A stretch of DNA of 64,000 nt, from the NCBI RefSeq assembly GCF_009604455.1, contig NZ_WEGL01000003.1, forward strand, positions 310,001 to 374,000. The letters run 5' to 3'. Both the position numbers and the translations under genes were made by a program. The notes under the pieces were generated by a model. It was not told the DNA's origin, did no database searches, and saw only the letters and a list, made by a program, of their open reading frames with translations. This document shows positions 27,515-35,778 of this stretch, one piece after another (within the stretch, counting starts at the first letter, position 1; every line of letters starts with the position of its first letter). This stretch comes from Streptomyces sp. RB17 (GTDB lineage Bacteria; Actinomycetota; Actinomycetes; Streptomycetales; Streptomycetaceae).

Positions 27515-27589
27515 GCATACGACGAACTCTATGGAGTTGGTGGTGCTGCTGTGGTGCTGTACCGCTGGGGGTACAGGTGTGTCGTATGC
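27515..27589 (-). promoter_or_regulatory. Structured element in the transglycosylase leader (three-way-junction-like)
   Basis: GCATACGAC (27515-27523) pairs with GTCGTATGC (27581-27589). Inside it, AACTC/GAGTT (27525-27538) and TGTAC/GTACA (27559-27575) form two smaller hairpins, joined by a GGTGGTGCTGCTG-type stretch. The fold is equally possible on either strand but lies in the leader of the minus-strand transglycosylase gene, about 150 bases before its start. Related actinobacterial genes carry ydaO-type c-di-AMP riboswitches; I do not see that consensus here. Confidence 0.45.
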
Positions 27590-27707
27590 GGGGCCTGACA
27601 GGACTGAGACTCTGCCGTAACCGGACGCCGGGTGGCAATTCTGTGTTGCGTGTGAAAGCTCACATCCCGTTTGACCCTGGGGATTTCCGGAAAGCTCCAC
27701 ATGCCAA

Positions 27708-27749
27708 GGCGCCGCCCGGCTAGGCTCTTGGCCTTTGCCGGACGGCGCC
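27708..27749 (-). terminator. Hairpin terminator of the phoH gene
   Basis: GGCGCCGCCCGGC (27708-27720) pairs with GCCGGACGGCGCC (27737-27749) with one mismatch, 20 bases after the PhoH stop codon. Confidence 0.75.
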
Positions 27750-27768
27750 AACTGCCGTGCGAGGAGGG

Positions 27769-29094
27769 TCAGATGTGGCCGTCCTCCAGCATTTCGGTCA
27801 CAAGCGCCGCAATCTGGGACCTCTCGGACCGGGTCAGCGTGACGTGGGCGAACAGCGGATGCCCCTTCAGTTTCTCAACGACGGCGACCACTCCGTCGTA
27901 GCGACCCACGCGAAGATTGTCCCTTTGTGCCACGTCATGCGTCAGAACGACCCGTGAATTCGCGCCGATTCGGGACAGAACGGTGAGAAGCACATTCCTT
28001 TCGAGCGACTGCGCCTCGTCCACGATCACGAACGCGTCGTGCAGCGAGCGGCCCCGGATGTGGGTGAGCGGGAGCACCTCCAGCATCCCGCGCGCGGTGA
28101 CCTCCTCGATGACCTCGCGGCTGGTGACCGCCGAGAGCGTGTCGAAGACGGCCTGCGCCCACGGGCTCATCTTCTCCGCCTCGGAGCCCGGCAGATAGCC
28201 CAGCTCCTGCCCGCCGACCGCGTACAGCGGCCGGAACACCATCACCTTCTGGTGCTGGCGGCGCTCCAGGACCGCCTCCAGGCCCGCGCACAGCGCCAGC
28301 GCCGACTTGCCGGTGCCGGCCCGGCCGCCCATCGAGACGATCCCGACGTCCGGGTCGAGCAGCAGGTCGAGCGCGATGCGCTGCTCGGCACTGCGGCCCT
28401 TGATACCGAACGCCTCCCGGTCGCCGCGCACCAGGCGGACGTTGCCCTCCGCGGTGATCCGGCCGAGCGCCTTGCCGCGCTCGGAGTGGATCGTCAGCCC
28501 GGTGTGCACCGGCAGCTCGGCGGCGTCGGGGACGTACAGATGCCCTTCCTCGAAGAGGATGTCCACCTGCTCGCCGGAGAGCGTCAGTTCGGACATTCCG
28601 GTCCAGCCGGAGTTCTCCGTGATGGCGAGTTCGGCGCGGTACTCCTCGGCGAGCAGACCGACCGAGGACGCCTTGATCCGCAGGGGCAGGTCCTTCGAGA
28701 CGACGGTGACGTCGTACCCCTCGGCCTGAAGATTGCGGGCCACCGCGAGGATGCGGGAGTCGTTGTCCCCCAGGCGGTAGCCGGTGGGCAGCACGCTGGG
28801 GTCCGAGTGATTGAGCTCGACACGGATCGTGCCGCCGAGGTCCCCGATCGGAATGGGGGCGTCGAGACGGCCGTGCCGGACCCGGTAGTCGTCCAGCAGG
28901 CGCAGGGCCTGGCGGGCGAAGTAGCCGAGCTCCGGATGGTGCCGCTTGGCCTCCAGTTCCGTGACCACCACGATGGGGAGCACGACCTCGTGCTCGTCGA
29001 AGCGGGTCAGGGCGTTCGGATCGGCCAGCAGGACGCTGGTGTCGAGAACATAGGTGCGCCGGTCTGACTTGTGGCGCTTTGCGCTGGTCACCAC
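27769..29094 (-). CDS. phoH: PIN-PhoH fusion ATPase (PhoH2 type)
   Basis: 441 residues. The N-terminal PIN nuclease domain (about 10-140) starts [16 protein letters not shown] and keeps acidic residues such as Asp in [12 protein letters not shown]. The PhoH ATPase (about 220-440) has Walker [16 protein letters not shown], then the conserved [18 protein letters not shown] and Walker [15 protein letters not shown]. PhoH2 proteins of actinobacteria act as RNA helicases with sequence-specific RNase activity. This gene has no vapB-like antitoxin leader recognisable upstream. The ATG at 29094 is well supported by the family N-terminus. Confidence 0.92.
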   Translation of the reverse strand: MVTSAKRHKSDRRTYVLDTSVLLADPNALTRFDEHEVVLPIVVVTELEAKRHHPELGYFARQALRLLDDYRVRHGRLDAPIPIGDLGGTIRVELNHSDPSVLPTGYRLGDNDSRILAVARNLQAEGYDVTVVSKDLPLRIKASSVGLLAEEYRAELAITENSGWTGMSELTLSGEQVDILFEEGHLYVPDAAELPVHTGLTIHSERGKALGRITAEGNVRLVRGDREAFGIKGRSAEQRIALDLLLDPDVGIVSMGGRAGTGKSALALCAGLEAVLERRQHQKVMVFRPLYAVGGQELGYLPGSEAEKMSPWAQAVFDTLSAVTSREVIEEVTARGMLEVLPLTHIRGRSLHDAFVIVDEAQSLERNVLLTVLSRIGANSRVVLTHDVAQRDNLRVGRYDGVVAVVEKLKGHPLFAHVTLTRSERSQIAALVTEMLEDGHI

Positions 29095-29273
29095 GGAAGG
29101 ACGTACCCCCTCGGATGAGGTCGGGGAGCGACGAGGACGAGCTGGACCGGTCGTCGGCCGCCCTGCACGGGCCGAGAACCGGCCCTCCGCCTCTTCGTCC
29201 GTGCTGTGACCGCACGATCGGGCTGGTGCAAAGGGCCTCCCGGGCGGACGGCCCCGTGCCGCCCGCTGAGATC

Positions 29274-29296
29274 CGACACCCGTGGTTCGGGTGTCG
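29274..29296. promoter_or_regulatory. Perfect hairpin in the phoH upstream region
   Basis: CGACACCCG-TGGTT-CGGGTGTCG forms a 9-bp stem with a 5-base loop. It lies in the 345-bp gap between uppS and phoH, which also has a 14-bp palindrome ACCGGCATGCCGGT at 29345-29358 and GC-rich complementary tracts around 29235-29270. No gene is seen in the gap; it holds the phoH promoter and leader. Confidence 0.45.
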
Positions 29297-29398
29297 ACCT
29301 GTTTGCCTTATGCCCTCGAACATGCACTGCCATGCAAAAGCAGCCACCGGCATGCCGGTGAACTCCTCGTGACGTCCGCGCAAAAGGGGAGTATGCGA

Positions 29399-29430
29399 AC
29401 GCCCCGTGGCCGTGGCGGCCGACGGGGCGT
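29399..29430 (-). terminator. Hairpin terminator of uppS
   Basis: ACGCCCCGT (29399-29407) pairs with ACGGGGCGT (29422-29430), and the interior GGCC-GTGGC-GGCC extends the stem. It lies ten bases after the uppS stop. Confidence 0.8.
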
Positions 29431-29439
29431 CGTCGGGTC

Positions 29440-30213
29440 TCAGCCGCCGTAACGGCGGTGACGTGCGGCGTAGTCGCGCAGGGCGCGCAGGAAGTCGACC
29501 TTGCGGAAGGCGGGCCAGAAGACGTCGCAGAAGTAGTACTCGGAGTGCGCGGTCTGCCACAGCATGAATCCGGACAGCCGCTGCTCGCCGCTGGTGCGGA
29601 TGACGAGGTCAGGGTCGGGCTGGTCGCCGGTGTAGAGGTGACGGCCGATCATGTCGATGTCGACGGACTCGGCGAGGTCGTCCATCGTGACGCCCTTGTC
29701 GTGGGCGTCGAGCAGCATGGAGCGCACGGCGTCGGCGATCTCCTGCCGGCCGCCGTATCCGATGGCCACGTTGACGAGTATGCCGTCGATGTGGGCGGTG
29801 GCCTCCTCGGCCTCCTTCAGGGTGTGCTGCATGCCGCCGGGCAGCAGGTCCATCGTTCCGACGTGGTGCACGCGCCAGCGGCCGTCGGCGGCGAGCGTGC
29901 GGACGACGTCCTCGATGATGCCGAGCAGCGGGACGAGTTCCTCCTGCGGCCGGTCGAAGTTGTCCGTGGACAGCAGCCACAGGGTGACGACCTCGACGTC
30001 GGTCTCGGTGCACCAGCCGAGGAACTCCTCGATCTTCTCCGCACCGGCCCGGTGGCCGTGGACGGTGGTGGAACCGGACGCCTTCGCCCAGCGGCGGTTG
30101 CCGTCCATGATGACGCCGATGTGCTTGGGCACCTGAGCGTGGTCCAGGTGGCCCTCCACCCGGCGTGCATAGAGCCTGACGAGCAGGCTGCGCAGGTTGT
30201 CGCGCAGGTTCAC
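29440..30213 (-). CDS. uppS: Isoprenyl transferase (cis-prenyl diphosphate synthase, UppS type)
   Basis: Adds isopentenyl units in cis to an allylic diphosphate to make polyprenyl carriers for cell-wall synthesis. 257 residues. The catalytic P-loop GVIMDGNRRWAKASG has the essential Asp; later motifs are STDNFDRPQEEL and RTSGEQRLSGFMLWQTAHSE with YYFCDVFWP. Start is the GTG at 30213, preceded by GGAGGG at five bases. Streptomyces usually carry two or more such enzymes with different chain lengths; which one this is cannot be told from the sequence alone. Confidence 0.92.
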   Translation of the reverse strand: MNLRDNLRSLLVRLYARRVEGHLDHAQVPKHIGVIMDGNRRWAKASGSTTVHGHRAGAEKIEEFLGWCTETDVEVVTLWLLSTDNFDRPQEELVPLLGIIEDVVRTLAADGRWRVHHVGTMDLLPGGMQHTLKEAEEATAHIDGILVNVAIGYGGRQEIADAVRSMLLDAHDKGVTMDDLAESVDIDMIGRHLYTGDQPDPDLVIRTSGEQRLSGFMLWQTAHSEYYFCDVFWPAFRKVDFLRALRDYAARHRRYGG

Positions 30214-30360
30214 GTGGCCCTCCGGGGGTTTGGCGGCGGGTTCGGGGTGCGGGAGTTGTTCGAGCCTACCCCGCAGGAGACTTTGGTCCCGCCCGGGGTT
30301 TGGGGACGGGGGCTTGGGGGCGGGGGTTCGGGGGCTTGCGGCCCCGCGCCCCTGTGGGTG

Positions 30361-30431
30361 GGGACGCTCGTCCGTAGATGGGGACGCTCGTCGTGAGCCG
30401 AGAGGTTCCTGGAGCTCCCCTCCAGGAACCT
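30361..30431. repeat. Direct repeats and hairpin upstream of uppS
   Basis: GGGACGCTCGTC occurs at 30361-30372 and 30381-30392. Directly after it, AGGTTCCTGGAG (30403-30414) pairs perfectly with CTCCAGGAACCT (30420-30431). On the uppS strand the hairpin lies about 200 bases before the start codon, after a GC-rich stretch. It could be a leader structure or an additional stop for the small RNA proposed just upstream. Confidence 0.5.
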
Positions 30432-30447
30432 GCCGACGCCGGGCATG

Positions 30448-30487
30448 AAAAACGGGCCGGTCCGTGGGGGGGAGACGGACCGGCCCG
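30448..30487 (-). terminator. Intrinsic terminator with U-tract, minus strand
   Basis: CGGGCCGGTCCGT and ACGGACCGGCCCG form a 13-bp perfect stem (30453-30465 and 30475-30487). On the minus strand it is followed by five Ts (30448-30452). This is the only textbook rho-independent terminator noticed in the window, and it does not follow a protein gene. Confidence 0.8.
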
Positions 30488-30680
30488 AGGGGGGGTTTCC
30501 ACCATAACCCTTCGTGAGGGATGGTGGGTGCATTGGCAGGACACAACTACTCTCCGAAATCGCCCGGCGACGCCCCGATGGACGCGGAAGGCTGGATTCA
30601 GGGGTGTCACATGGCCGGTTCACAGCGGAATCCAAGGGAAAACTGGTCAGCCGCGCAATGATTCGGAGAGATTCGACCGC
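30448..30680 (-). ncRNA. Candidate structured small RNA or uppS leader
   Basis: The 735-bp gap between the methyltransferase and uppS has no plausible protein gene. On the minus strand, before the U-tract terminator, several pairings are nested: CTCTCCGAA with TTCGGAGAG (30550-30558 and 30662-30670) encloses TGGATTC/GAATCCA (30593-30599 and 30627-30633), and CCACCAT/ATGGTGG (about 30499-30527) forms a separate hairpin. Together they suggest a transcript of roughly 220 bases ending at about 30448. It could be a free small RNA or an attenuated leader of uppS. No known RNA family is recognised. Confidence 0.45.
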
Positions 30681-30801
30681 TTTACGCCATCTGGGGGCAT
30701 GTCGCCGAGTTGCCCCGGGGTCCCCCCGACGGGCTAACCGGTCAGCGAACGGTGACTTGACGGTTCCGCCACGGCGGCGACGGAAGGTCACTCGGTTTCA
30801 C

Positions 30802-30834
30802 GGCACCGCGCAGCCCCCTCCACTGCGCGGTGCC
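30802..30834. terminator. Hairpin terminator after the methyltransferase gene
   Basis: GGCACCGCGCAG (30802-30813) pairs perfectly with CTGCGCGGTGCC (30823-30834) around a 9-base loop, about 115 bases downstream of the methyltransferase stop. It separates that gene from the candidate small RNA. Confidence 0.7.
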
Positions 30835-30948
30835 ACCCGCGCGGGTTTGCCGGCGCGAATTACCTTGGTCTGAACCTATGTGACGGATGAGGCTGATGTG
30901 AACCGCACCGGATAACGATGTGGAAACCGTTGGCAAACTCCGGGTGAA

Positions 30949-31740
30949 TCAACCGGGCTTGCGGACGTCGAAGAGGTGCCGGGTGCTGTGCGCCACGAAC
31001 GGTCCCTCCTTCTCGATCCGCTCGTGCAGCGCGCGGAGTTGGGGCTCGTACGCCTCCACCGTGAAGCCCGGCACCATCCACACCACCTTGCGCAGGAAGT
31101 GGACGACGGCGGCGATGTCGTGGAACTCCATCCGCAGCCGCTCCGCCCGCAGCCCGGTCACCTCCAGGCCCGCCGCCTCGGCGTCGGCCCGCTCGCGCTC
31201 GGGGTCCCGGCCGGAGCGCGCCTCCTGCGGCAGCGGCCCGAGGAAGTACTCCACCAGCTCGAAGACGCTGGCCGGCCCGACATGCTGGGCGAAGTACGTG
31301 CCGCCCGGCCGCAGCACCCGGGCGATCTCCTCCCAGTACGGCCGCACCGGATGGCGGCTGAGCACCAGGTCGAACGTCTCGTCGGCGAACGGCAGCGGGG
31401 CGTCGTCCACGGCGGCGACGACCGTCACCCCGCGCGGCCGCAGCAGCGCGGTGGCCCTGGCCACATTGGGCGGCCAGCCCTCCGTGGCGGCCGCCAGCAC
31501 CGGCCGGGCGGGTTCGGCCCTGCCCAGCGCGAAGTCCAGCACCTCGCCGCCGCCGGTCTGGACGTCCAGCACGGCCTCGGCACGGGCCAGCCGCTCCCCC
31601 GCCGCCACGGCGTACCCCCACGAGGGCCGCTCCTCACTGGCCCGCCCCTCGAACCAGGAGAAGTCCCACCCCTCGGTGGGTACGGCGGCGCCCTCGGCCA
31701 CGAGGCCCTCGAAGGAGCGGTTCACGGACATGCCCGCCAT
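30949..31740 (-). CDS. SAM-dependent class I methyltransferase
   Basis: 263 residues, Rossmann-type methyltransferase fold. The SAM-binding glycine-rich loop is VLDVQTGGGEVLDFAL (about 58-73); motif II-like FDLVLSRHPVRPYWEEIARVLRPGGTYF (with LRPGG) follows at about 125-150. The C-terminal half has an acceptor-binding insert of unknown specificity. Start is ATG 31740, with another ATG three codons inside. The gene stands alone, divergent from a DinB-fold protein. The substrate is not known. Confidence 0.85.
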   Translation of the reverse strand: MAGMSVNRSFEGLVAEGAAVPTEGWDFSWFEGRASEERPSWGYAVAAGERLARAEAVLDVQTGGGEVLDFALGRAEPARPVLAAATEGWPPNVARATALLRPRGVTVVAAVDDAPLPFADETFDLVLSRHPVRPYWEEIARVLRPGGTYFAQHVGPASVFELVEYFLGPLPQEARSGRDPERERADAEAAGLEVTGLRAERLRMEFHDIAAVVHFLRKVVWMVPGFTVEAYEPQLRALHERIEKEGPFVAHSTRHLFDVRKPG

Positions 31741-31783
31741 GATCGCAGGGTGTTGTCAGCGATGCCTGCTAGTTTCCGCCCGC

Positions 31784-32281
31784 ATGACGACTTACTCCGC
31801 CGGAGAGAAGCAGACCCTGCACGCGAGCCTGAACCGGCACCGGGACGCCGTGCTGTGGAAGCTGGACGGCCTGGACGACGAGCAGCTGCGCCGGCCGATG
31901 ACACCGTCCGGCACCAATCTGCTGGGCCTGGTGAAACATCTGGCCAGCGTCGAGTACGGCTGGTTCGTGGACACGTTCGGCGGCGAGGCCGAGCCCCTGT
32001 GGTTCGACGCGCACGACGACATGCGGGTCACCCCCGAGGAGACGACGGAGCGGATCGTCGCCTTCTACGGCCGCGCCCGCGCCGCCGCCGACGCCGTGAT
32101 CACCGGGCTGCCGCTGGACGCCCAGGGCAGCCCGGCCTGGCGGGACATCACCGTGAGCCTGCGCTGGACCCTGGTCCACATGGTGGCGGAGACCGCGCGG
32201 CACGCCGGCCACATGGACATCCTGCGGGAGCTGATCGACGGCGCCACCGGCGACCACCCGCCGGTCACCGGCTCCCGCTGA
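31784..32281 (+). CDS. DinB-fold protein (DUF664 type)
   Basis: 165 residues, four-helix DinB/YfiT-like fold. The putative metal-binding histidines are in LVKHLASVEYGWF (about residue 46), LVHMVAETARHAGHMDILRELIDG (His about 135-145). This family includes mycothiol-dependent enzymes such as maleylpyruvate isomerase-like proteins and possible S-transferases; members with DUF664 are of unknown function. Its 3' end overlaps the convergent deaminase gene by 17 bases. Confidence 0.85.
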   Translation: MTTYSAGEKQTLHASLNRHRDAVLWKLDGLDDEQLRRPMTPSGTNLLGLVKHLASVEYGWFVDTFGGEAEPLWFDAHDDMRVTPEETTERIVAFYGRARAAADAVITGLPLDAQGSPAWRDITVSLRWTLVHMVAETARHAGHMDILRELIDGATGDHPPVTGSR

Positions 32282-32878
32282 CCGTCGCGTGCACCGCCTC
32301 GTACGCCGCCTGGGCCGTGGCCGCGTCGAGGAGGCCGGCGTCCAGGTGACGGCGGGCCCCGCCCCGCGGGCGGCGGGGCCCTCGGGCACCAGGTCGTGCG
32401 TGTGCACCAGCCCCCACAGCGTCATGAGCAGGGCGCCGAAGCGGGCGAGCGGGTGGGGCGGACCGTCCAGCGGGCCCTCGCGGGTGGCCCGGCGGGCGGC
32501 GATCGCGCCGCCGACCTCCGGGACGCGCTCCGCTCCGCGCCAGTGCTCGTCGGCGGTGGCGTAGACGACGTGCGGGACATGGGCGTGGATCAGCGCCCCG
32601 CTGCACAGCAGGCACGGCTCGAGGGTGGTGTACAGGCGGTGACCGGGGTGCCTGCGGTCGGCCGGCAGCTGGGCCAGGGCGTTGATCCCGGCGTGCGCGA
32701 GATCGGTACCCGCGAGCTGTCCCGGCGGCGCGGTGGGCTCCCGGCTGCGATTGCGCCCGGCCGCGACGACGTTGCCCTCCGGGTCGTACAGCACGGCACC
32801 GATGGGTCGGCTGCCGGCCCGCAGGGCCTCCCAGGCCGGCTCGAAGGGAAGGCGCCAGGGGCCGGGGATCGAGTTCAC
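32265..32878 (-). pseudogene. Cytidine/deoxycytidylate deaminase-fold gene, frameshifted and lacking the catalytic Glu
   Basis: The first about 165 residues read as a deaminase: PIGAVLYDPEGNVVAAG, the zinc site His62, and TTLEPCLLCSGALIHAHVPH with Cys89 and Cys92. The usual His-Ala-Glu is His-Ala-Gly here (codon 64 is GGG), so the proton-shuttling Glu is missing. Near 32350-32385, in a run of G and C, the frame must shift by one base to reach the natural end LDAGLLDAATAQAAYEAV; without it, the frame runs across the whole convergent DinB gene. Either a decayed gene or an assembly error plus a real substitution. It overlaps the GNAT stop (ATGA). Confidence 0.75.
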
Positions 32879-33369
32879 CGGGGCGCCTCGGGACCGCCGA
32901 GTACGAGCAGGATGTGCTCGTCGTCCCCGTGCCGGACCGTGCCGGACCGCTCGAAGCCGTGTCTTTCCAGCAGGCGGACGGAGGCGGTGTTGCCGCCGAA
33001 GGGGTCGGCGTACAGGGGCCGTACGCGCTCCAGCTCCAGGAACAGTCCGAGGGCGCGGGTGCCGACGCCACGCCCCCAGTACGGCCGCCCGAGCCAGTAC
33101 CCCACGAACCGCCGCTCGTCCTCCGCCGTCCAGGAGACGACGCTCCCGGCGACCTCGCCGCCCACGGTGACGGTCCGCACGAGGCAGTCGGGATCGCCGA
33201 GTACACGCTCCCGCCAGTGCGCGAGGAAGGCGTCCCGCGGCCGGGGCGTGAATCTCGACCGCCGGACGGCTTCCGGGTCGTGCTCATAGGCGAGGAGGAC
33301 GAACAGGTCATCGTCCGTGACGCTCCGGAGGAGCACTTCACGGCGCTCGTCGTTGTGCGCGTCGGTCAT
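32875..33369 (-). CDS. GNAT-family N-acetyltransferase
   Basis: 164 residues, RimJ/RimL-like GNAT fold. It begins with the LLRSVTDDDLFVLLAYEHDP strand-helix, and the acetyl-CoA loop is YWGRGVGTRALGLFLELE; NTASVRLLERHGFERSGTV is the typical C-terminal turn. Start ATG 33369 (MTDAHNDERRE). The acceptor substrate is unknown. The stop overlaps the start of the deaminase gene, so the two were once one operon. Confidence 0.88.
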   Translation of the reverse strand: MTDAHNDERREVLLRSVTDDDLFVLLAYEHDPEAVRRSRFTPRPRDAFLAHWRERVLGDPDCLVRTVTVGGEVAGSVVSWTAEDERRFVGYWLGRPYWGRGVGTRALGLFLELERVRPLYADPFGGNTASVRLLERHGFERSGTVRHGDDEHILLVLGGPEAPR

Positions 33370-33414
33370 GACAGGCAGTGTGGCAGCCGCCACTGACAAC
33401 GCCCCCCTGTCACG

Positions 33415-34287
33415 TCAGTCCAGCAGGGGCCGGACCTCCTCGGCGGCGAACCGCACGAACCCCTCCGGGTCGGGCTCGTCCCCGGTCGGCTGCAGCACGA
33501 CGGTGTCGGCACCGGCCTCGGCGAGCCGCCGTACGGCGGCGGCCACGGCGCCGGCGTCCCCCGCCACCCCGACGTCCGTGGCCGACTGAAGCCCCTCGTC
33601 GGCGAGTTCGGCCCGCAGCCGGGCGCCGGCGTCCGGACCGGTGGCGGCGAGCAGATACACGACGACCGAATGCGGCTCCCCGCGCCCCGCCTCCTTCTGC
33701 CCCTCCGCGATGAGCTGCCGGGCCTGCCGTACACCGTCCGGGGAGGTGGCGGCGGTGAGGACCGTACCGTCGGCCTTGGCACCGCAGAGGCGGAGGGTGC
33801 GCGGCCCGGTGGCGCCGGCGAAAACGGGCACGGCAGCCTCCGGCGGCCAGTCCAGGGCGACGTCGTCGAGGGAGACGTACCGCCCCCGCACGCTGAGCCG
33901 CTCCCCGCCCAACAGACCGCGCAGGGCGTCGAGATGCTCGCCGAGGAGGGTGAGCGGCGAGGCGGCCCGGACGCCGACCTGCCCCATCCAGTCCTGCACG
34001 CCGTGCCCGACGACGAGGGTGGCGCGGCCCGGGAACATCCGGTGCAGGGAGGCGGACTCCATGGCGGTGAGCGCCACGTTCCTGAGGGGCACCGGCAGCA
34101 GCCCGACACCGACCCGCACCCGCTCGGTCCAGGCGAGCGCGGCTGCGGCGGTCGTCATCCCGCCCTCCCGGAAGCAGTCCTCCCACAACCACAGTTCCTC
34201 GATCCCTGCTTCGTCCGCCGTACGGGCCACGGCCCGCAGCCGCTCGGGCGGAAGCTGCGGGCGGAACACGACACCGAGTCCGGTCAT
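33415..34287 (-). CDS. LLM-class flavin-dependent oxidoreductase
   Basis: 290 residues, luciferase-like TIM barrel using F420 or FMN. Family marks are GVVFRPQLPPERL at the N-terminus, ELWLWEDCFREGG, VRVGVGLLPVPLRNVALTAM and the FPGRATLVVGHGVQDWMGQVGVRAASP segment, with VFAGATGPRTLRLCGAKADG later. The F420 branch is most common in Streptomyces, but the cofactor cannot be decided here. Start ATG 34287 follows GGAAGAGA. It stands 45 bases upstream of the GNAT gene on the same strand. Confidence 0.87.
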   Translation of the reverse strand: MTGLGVVFRPQLPPERLRAVARTADEAGIEELWLWEDCFREGGMTTAAAALAWTERVRVGVGLLPVPLRNVALTAMESASLHRMFPGRATLVVGHGVQDWMGQVGVRAASPLTLLGEHLDALRGLLGGERLSVRGRYVSLDDVALDWPPEAAVPVFAGATGPRTLRLCGAKADGTVLTAATSPDGVRQARQLIAEGQKEAGRGEPHSVVVYLLAATGPDAGARLRAELADEGLQSATDVGVAGDAGAVAAAVRRLAEAGADTVVLQPTGDEPDPEGFVRFAAEEVRPLLD

Positions 34288-34379
34288 GGATCTCTTCCTA
34301 GTGGGGAGGACGGGGGGTGACAAGTGGTTTCGCACGGCGCAGAGTTGGCGGCACCGAGGGACCGCGGGAGGGGACGGAC

Positions 34380-34820
34380 ATGGGCAGACGCCGACGGGAC
34401 GGGGCCGGGAGGCTGATCGTGCCCCGGGGTGAGAGAACGGAAGATCCGCTGGTCCTTCCGCTGGAGATCTCGGCCTCGTACCGGGCCCGGACGATGGGCC
34501 TGCTGGGCCGGGACGCGCTCGACGGCGCGATGCTCCTCTCCCCGGCGAGCGGTGTGCACACCTTCGGCATGCGCATCCCGATCGACGTCGCCTACCTGGA
34601 CCGCCACCTGACCGTCCTCGCCGTCCGCACGATGCCCCCCGGCCGGCTCGGCCTGCCCCGACTGCGGGCGCGGCACGTACTGGAGGCGGAGGCGGGGGTG
34701 ATGGCGGGGTGGGGGCTGCGGGCGGGAGTTCGGGTGAGCGTGGAGGCCGGGGGCGACGCCGACGGTGTTCGCGATCCCGGTGGCATCAGCGATGCCGGCG
34801 GCGTGGACGGCTCGTGTTGA
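34380..34820 (+). CDS. DUF192 family protein
   Basis: 146 residues. The DUF192 fold is shown by SYRARTMGLLGRDALDGAML, VHTFGMRIPIDVAYLDRHL and VLAVRTMPPGRLGLP, ending with HVLEAEAGVMAGWGLRAG. The last 25 residues are Gly/Asp-rich. In actinobacteria DUF192 genes often sit within tad pilus loci; this one is 1.5 kb outside the locus. Function is unknown. The ATG at 34380 follows GGGAGGGGA. Confidence 0.85.
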   Translation: MGRRRRDGAGRLIVPRGERTEDPLVLPLEISASYRARTMGLLGRDALDGAMLLSPASGVHTFGMRIPIDVAYLDRHLTVLAVRTMPPGRLGLPRLRARHVLEAEAGVMAGWGLRAGVRVSVEAGGDADGVRDPGGISDAGGVDGSC

Positions 34821-34855
34821 GGGCCGTTGTCAGCGGCGCGTCCTAGCATCGCGGC

Positions 34856-35104
34856 ATGAGGGCTTCAGGGACTTTCAGGGTTGAGGAGTTCACTCCGGCG
34901 GACGTGCGGCTGCCGGAGCCGGTGGTCGAGACGGCGGTGCCGGTCGGGGTGGCCACGATGCGGAAGCGGTACGAGGGGGAGGTCGCCGGCGTCTCGGAGA
35001 TCCTGTTCACCGCGGCGTACGACCAGTCCACCGGGACCGGCACCTATGTCGCCATGGAGTCCTTCGAGGGGAGCCTCGGCGGGAGAAGCGGCAGCTTCAA
35101 CGTC
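34856..35104 (+). pseudogene. DUF3224 gene, 3'-truncated at a fusion junction
   Basis: The first 83 residues are a good DUF3224 N-terminus: FRVEEFTPADVRLPEPVVET, VGVATMRKRYEGEV and YVAMESFEGSLGGRSGSFN. The family is about 130 residues long. After FNV the frame continues with unrelated basic sequence, because the DNA from about 35105 belongs to another gene in a different frame. The C-terminal half of the barrel is gone, so the product is probably not functional. Confidence 0.75.
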
Positions 35105-35778
35105 CGTACGACGTCGAAGACCCGACCGCGCACGACTACTGGATTCTGGCGGAAGCCAAAGGAATGGCGAACGCGGGCGACTTCATCGGCAACACCGACG
35201 CGGCCCGCAACATGGACCACTACCTCCGGGGCACCGGGACGACTCTCGACCTGGACGTGGACAGGATGCTGCACGACGACGCCGCGCTGCGTGACGTGGC
35301 CAAGGCATCCATCACGGACAACCAGGACCACTGGCGGCAAGAGGCCCTGGACGCCTACCGGAAGTCGGGCGGCAAGCCCGTGGTGATTCCGGTGGAGTCC
35401 TCGGGCACCGGATACATGCACACCGATCGCAACTGGTATCTGGCGATCGGCAGCGCCCAGACGAACACCACCGGCGTGGTCACCGTGGTACCGGGAGCCG
35501 ATGGCAAGCCGAAGATCGGCCTCGACTACCAGGTCAACGTCTGGGACCGCTACAACTGGGAGCCGGGGAAGGCCACCCCGATCGGACCGACGACCGTGAC
35601 CGACGCGGACATGGCCCGGCTGCACCGGACGGGCCTGGCCAAGGAGTACGACATGAGAGGCAGTGGGTCAGTGCAGCACTACGACCTGGGAACCGGGTCG
35701 GGTTCCTTGCCTTCCCCGGCCGACCCGGGACGGGACGGGACGCGTACGGACATCGGACGCAATGGAGACGCCCGGTGA
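35105..35778 (+). pseudogene. 5'-truncated conserved hypothetical gene (secreted/WXG-associated type suspected)
   Basis: Coding sequence is open and protein-like from the junction: YDVEDPTAHDYWILAEAKG, then FIGNTDAARNMDHYLRGTG, a long helical region and YQVNVWDRYNWEPGKATPIG. No start codon or N-terminus remains upstream; the nearest ATG is at 35164. I recall similar C-termini in longer Streptomyces hypothetical proteins coded just upstream of a lipoprotein gene. Here the stop overlaps the lipoprotein GTG, so the old operon end has been kept while the front was replaced by part of a DUF3224 gene. Confidence 0.6.

Noticed and set aside
27369..27768. ydaO c-di-AMP riboswitch upstream of the transglycosylase gene
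   Set aside because: Expected from related genes, but the conserved ydaO blocks, such as the CCCGTCAGCTAACCCGG-like segment, are not visible. A different structure is reported instead.
30949..31740. Antibiotic biosynthesis methyltransferase cluster
   Set aside because: The methyltransferase stands alone, with no polyketide, peptide synthetase or other tailoring genes within the window.
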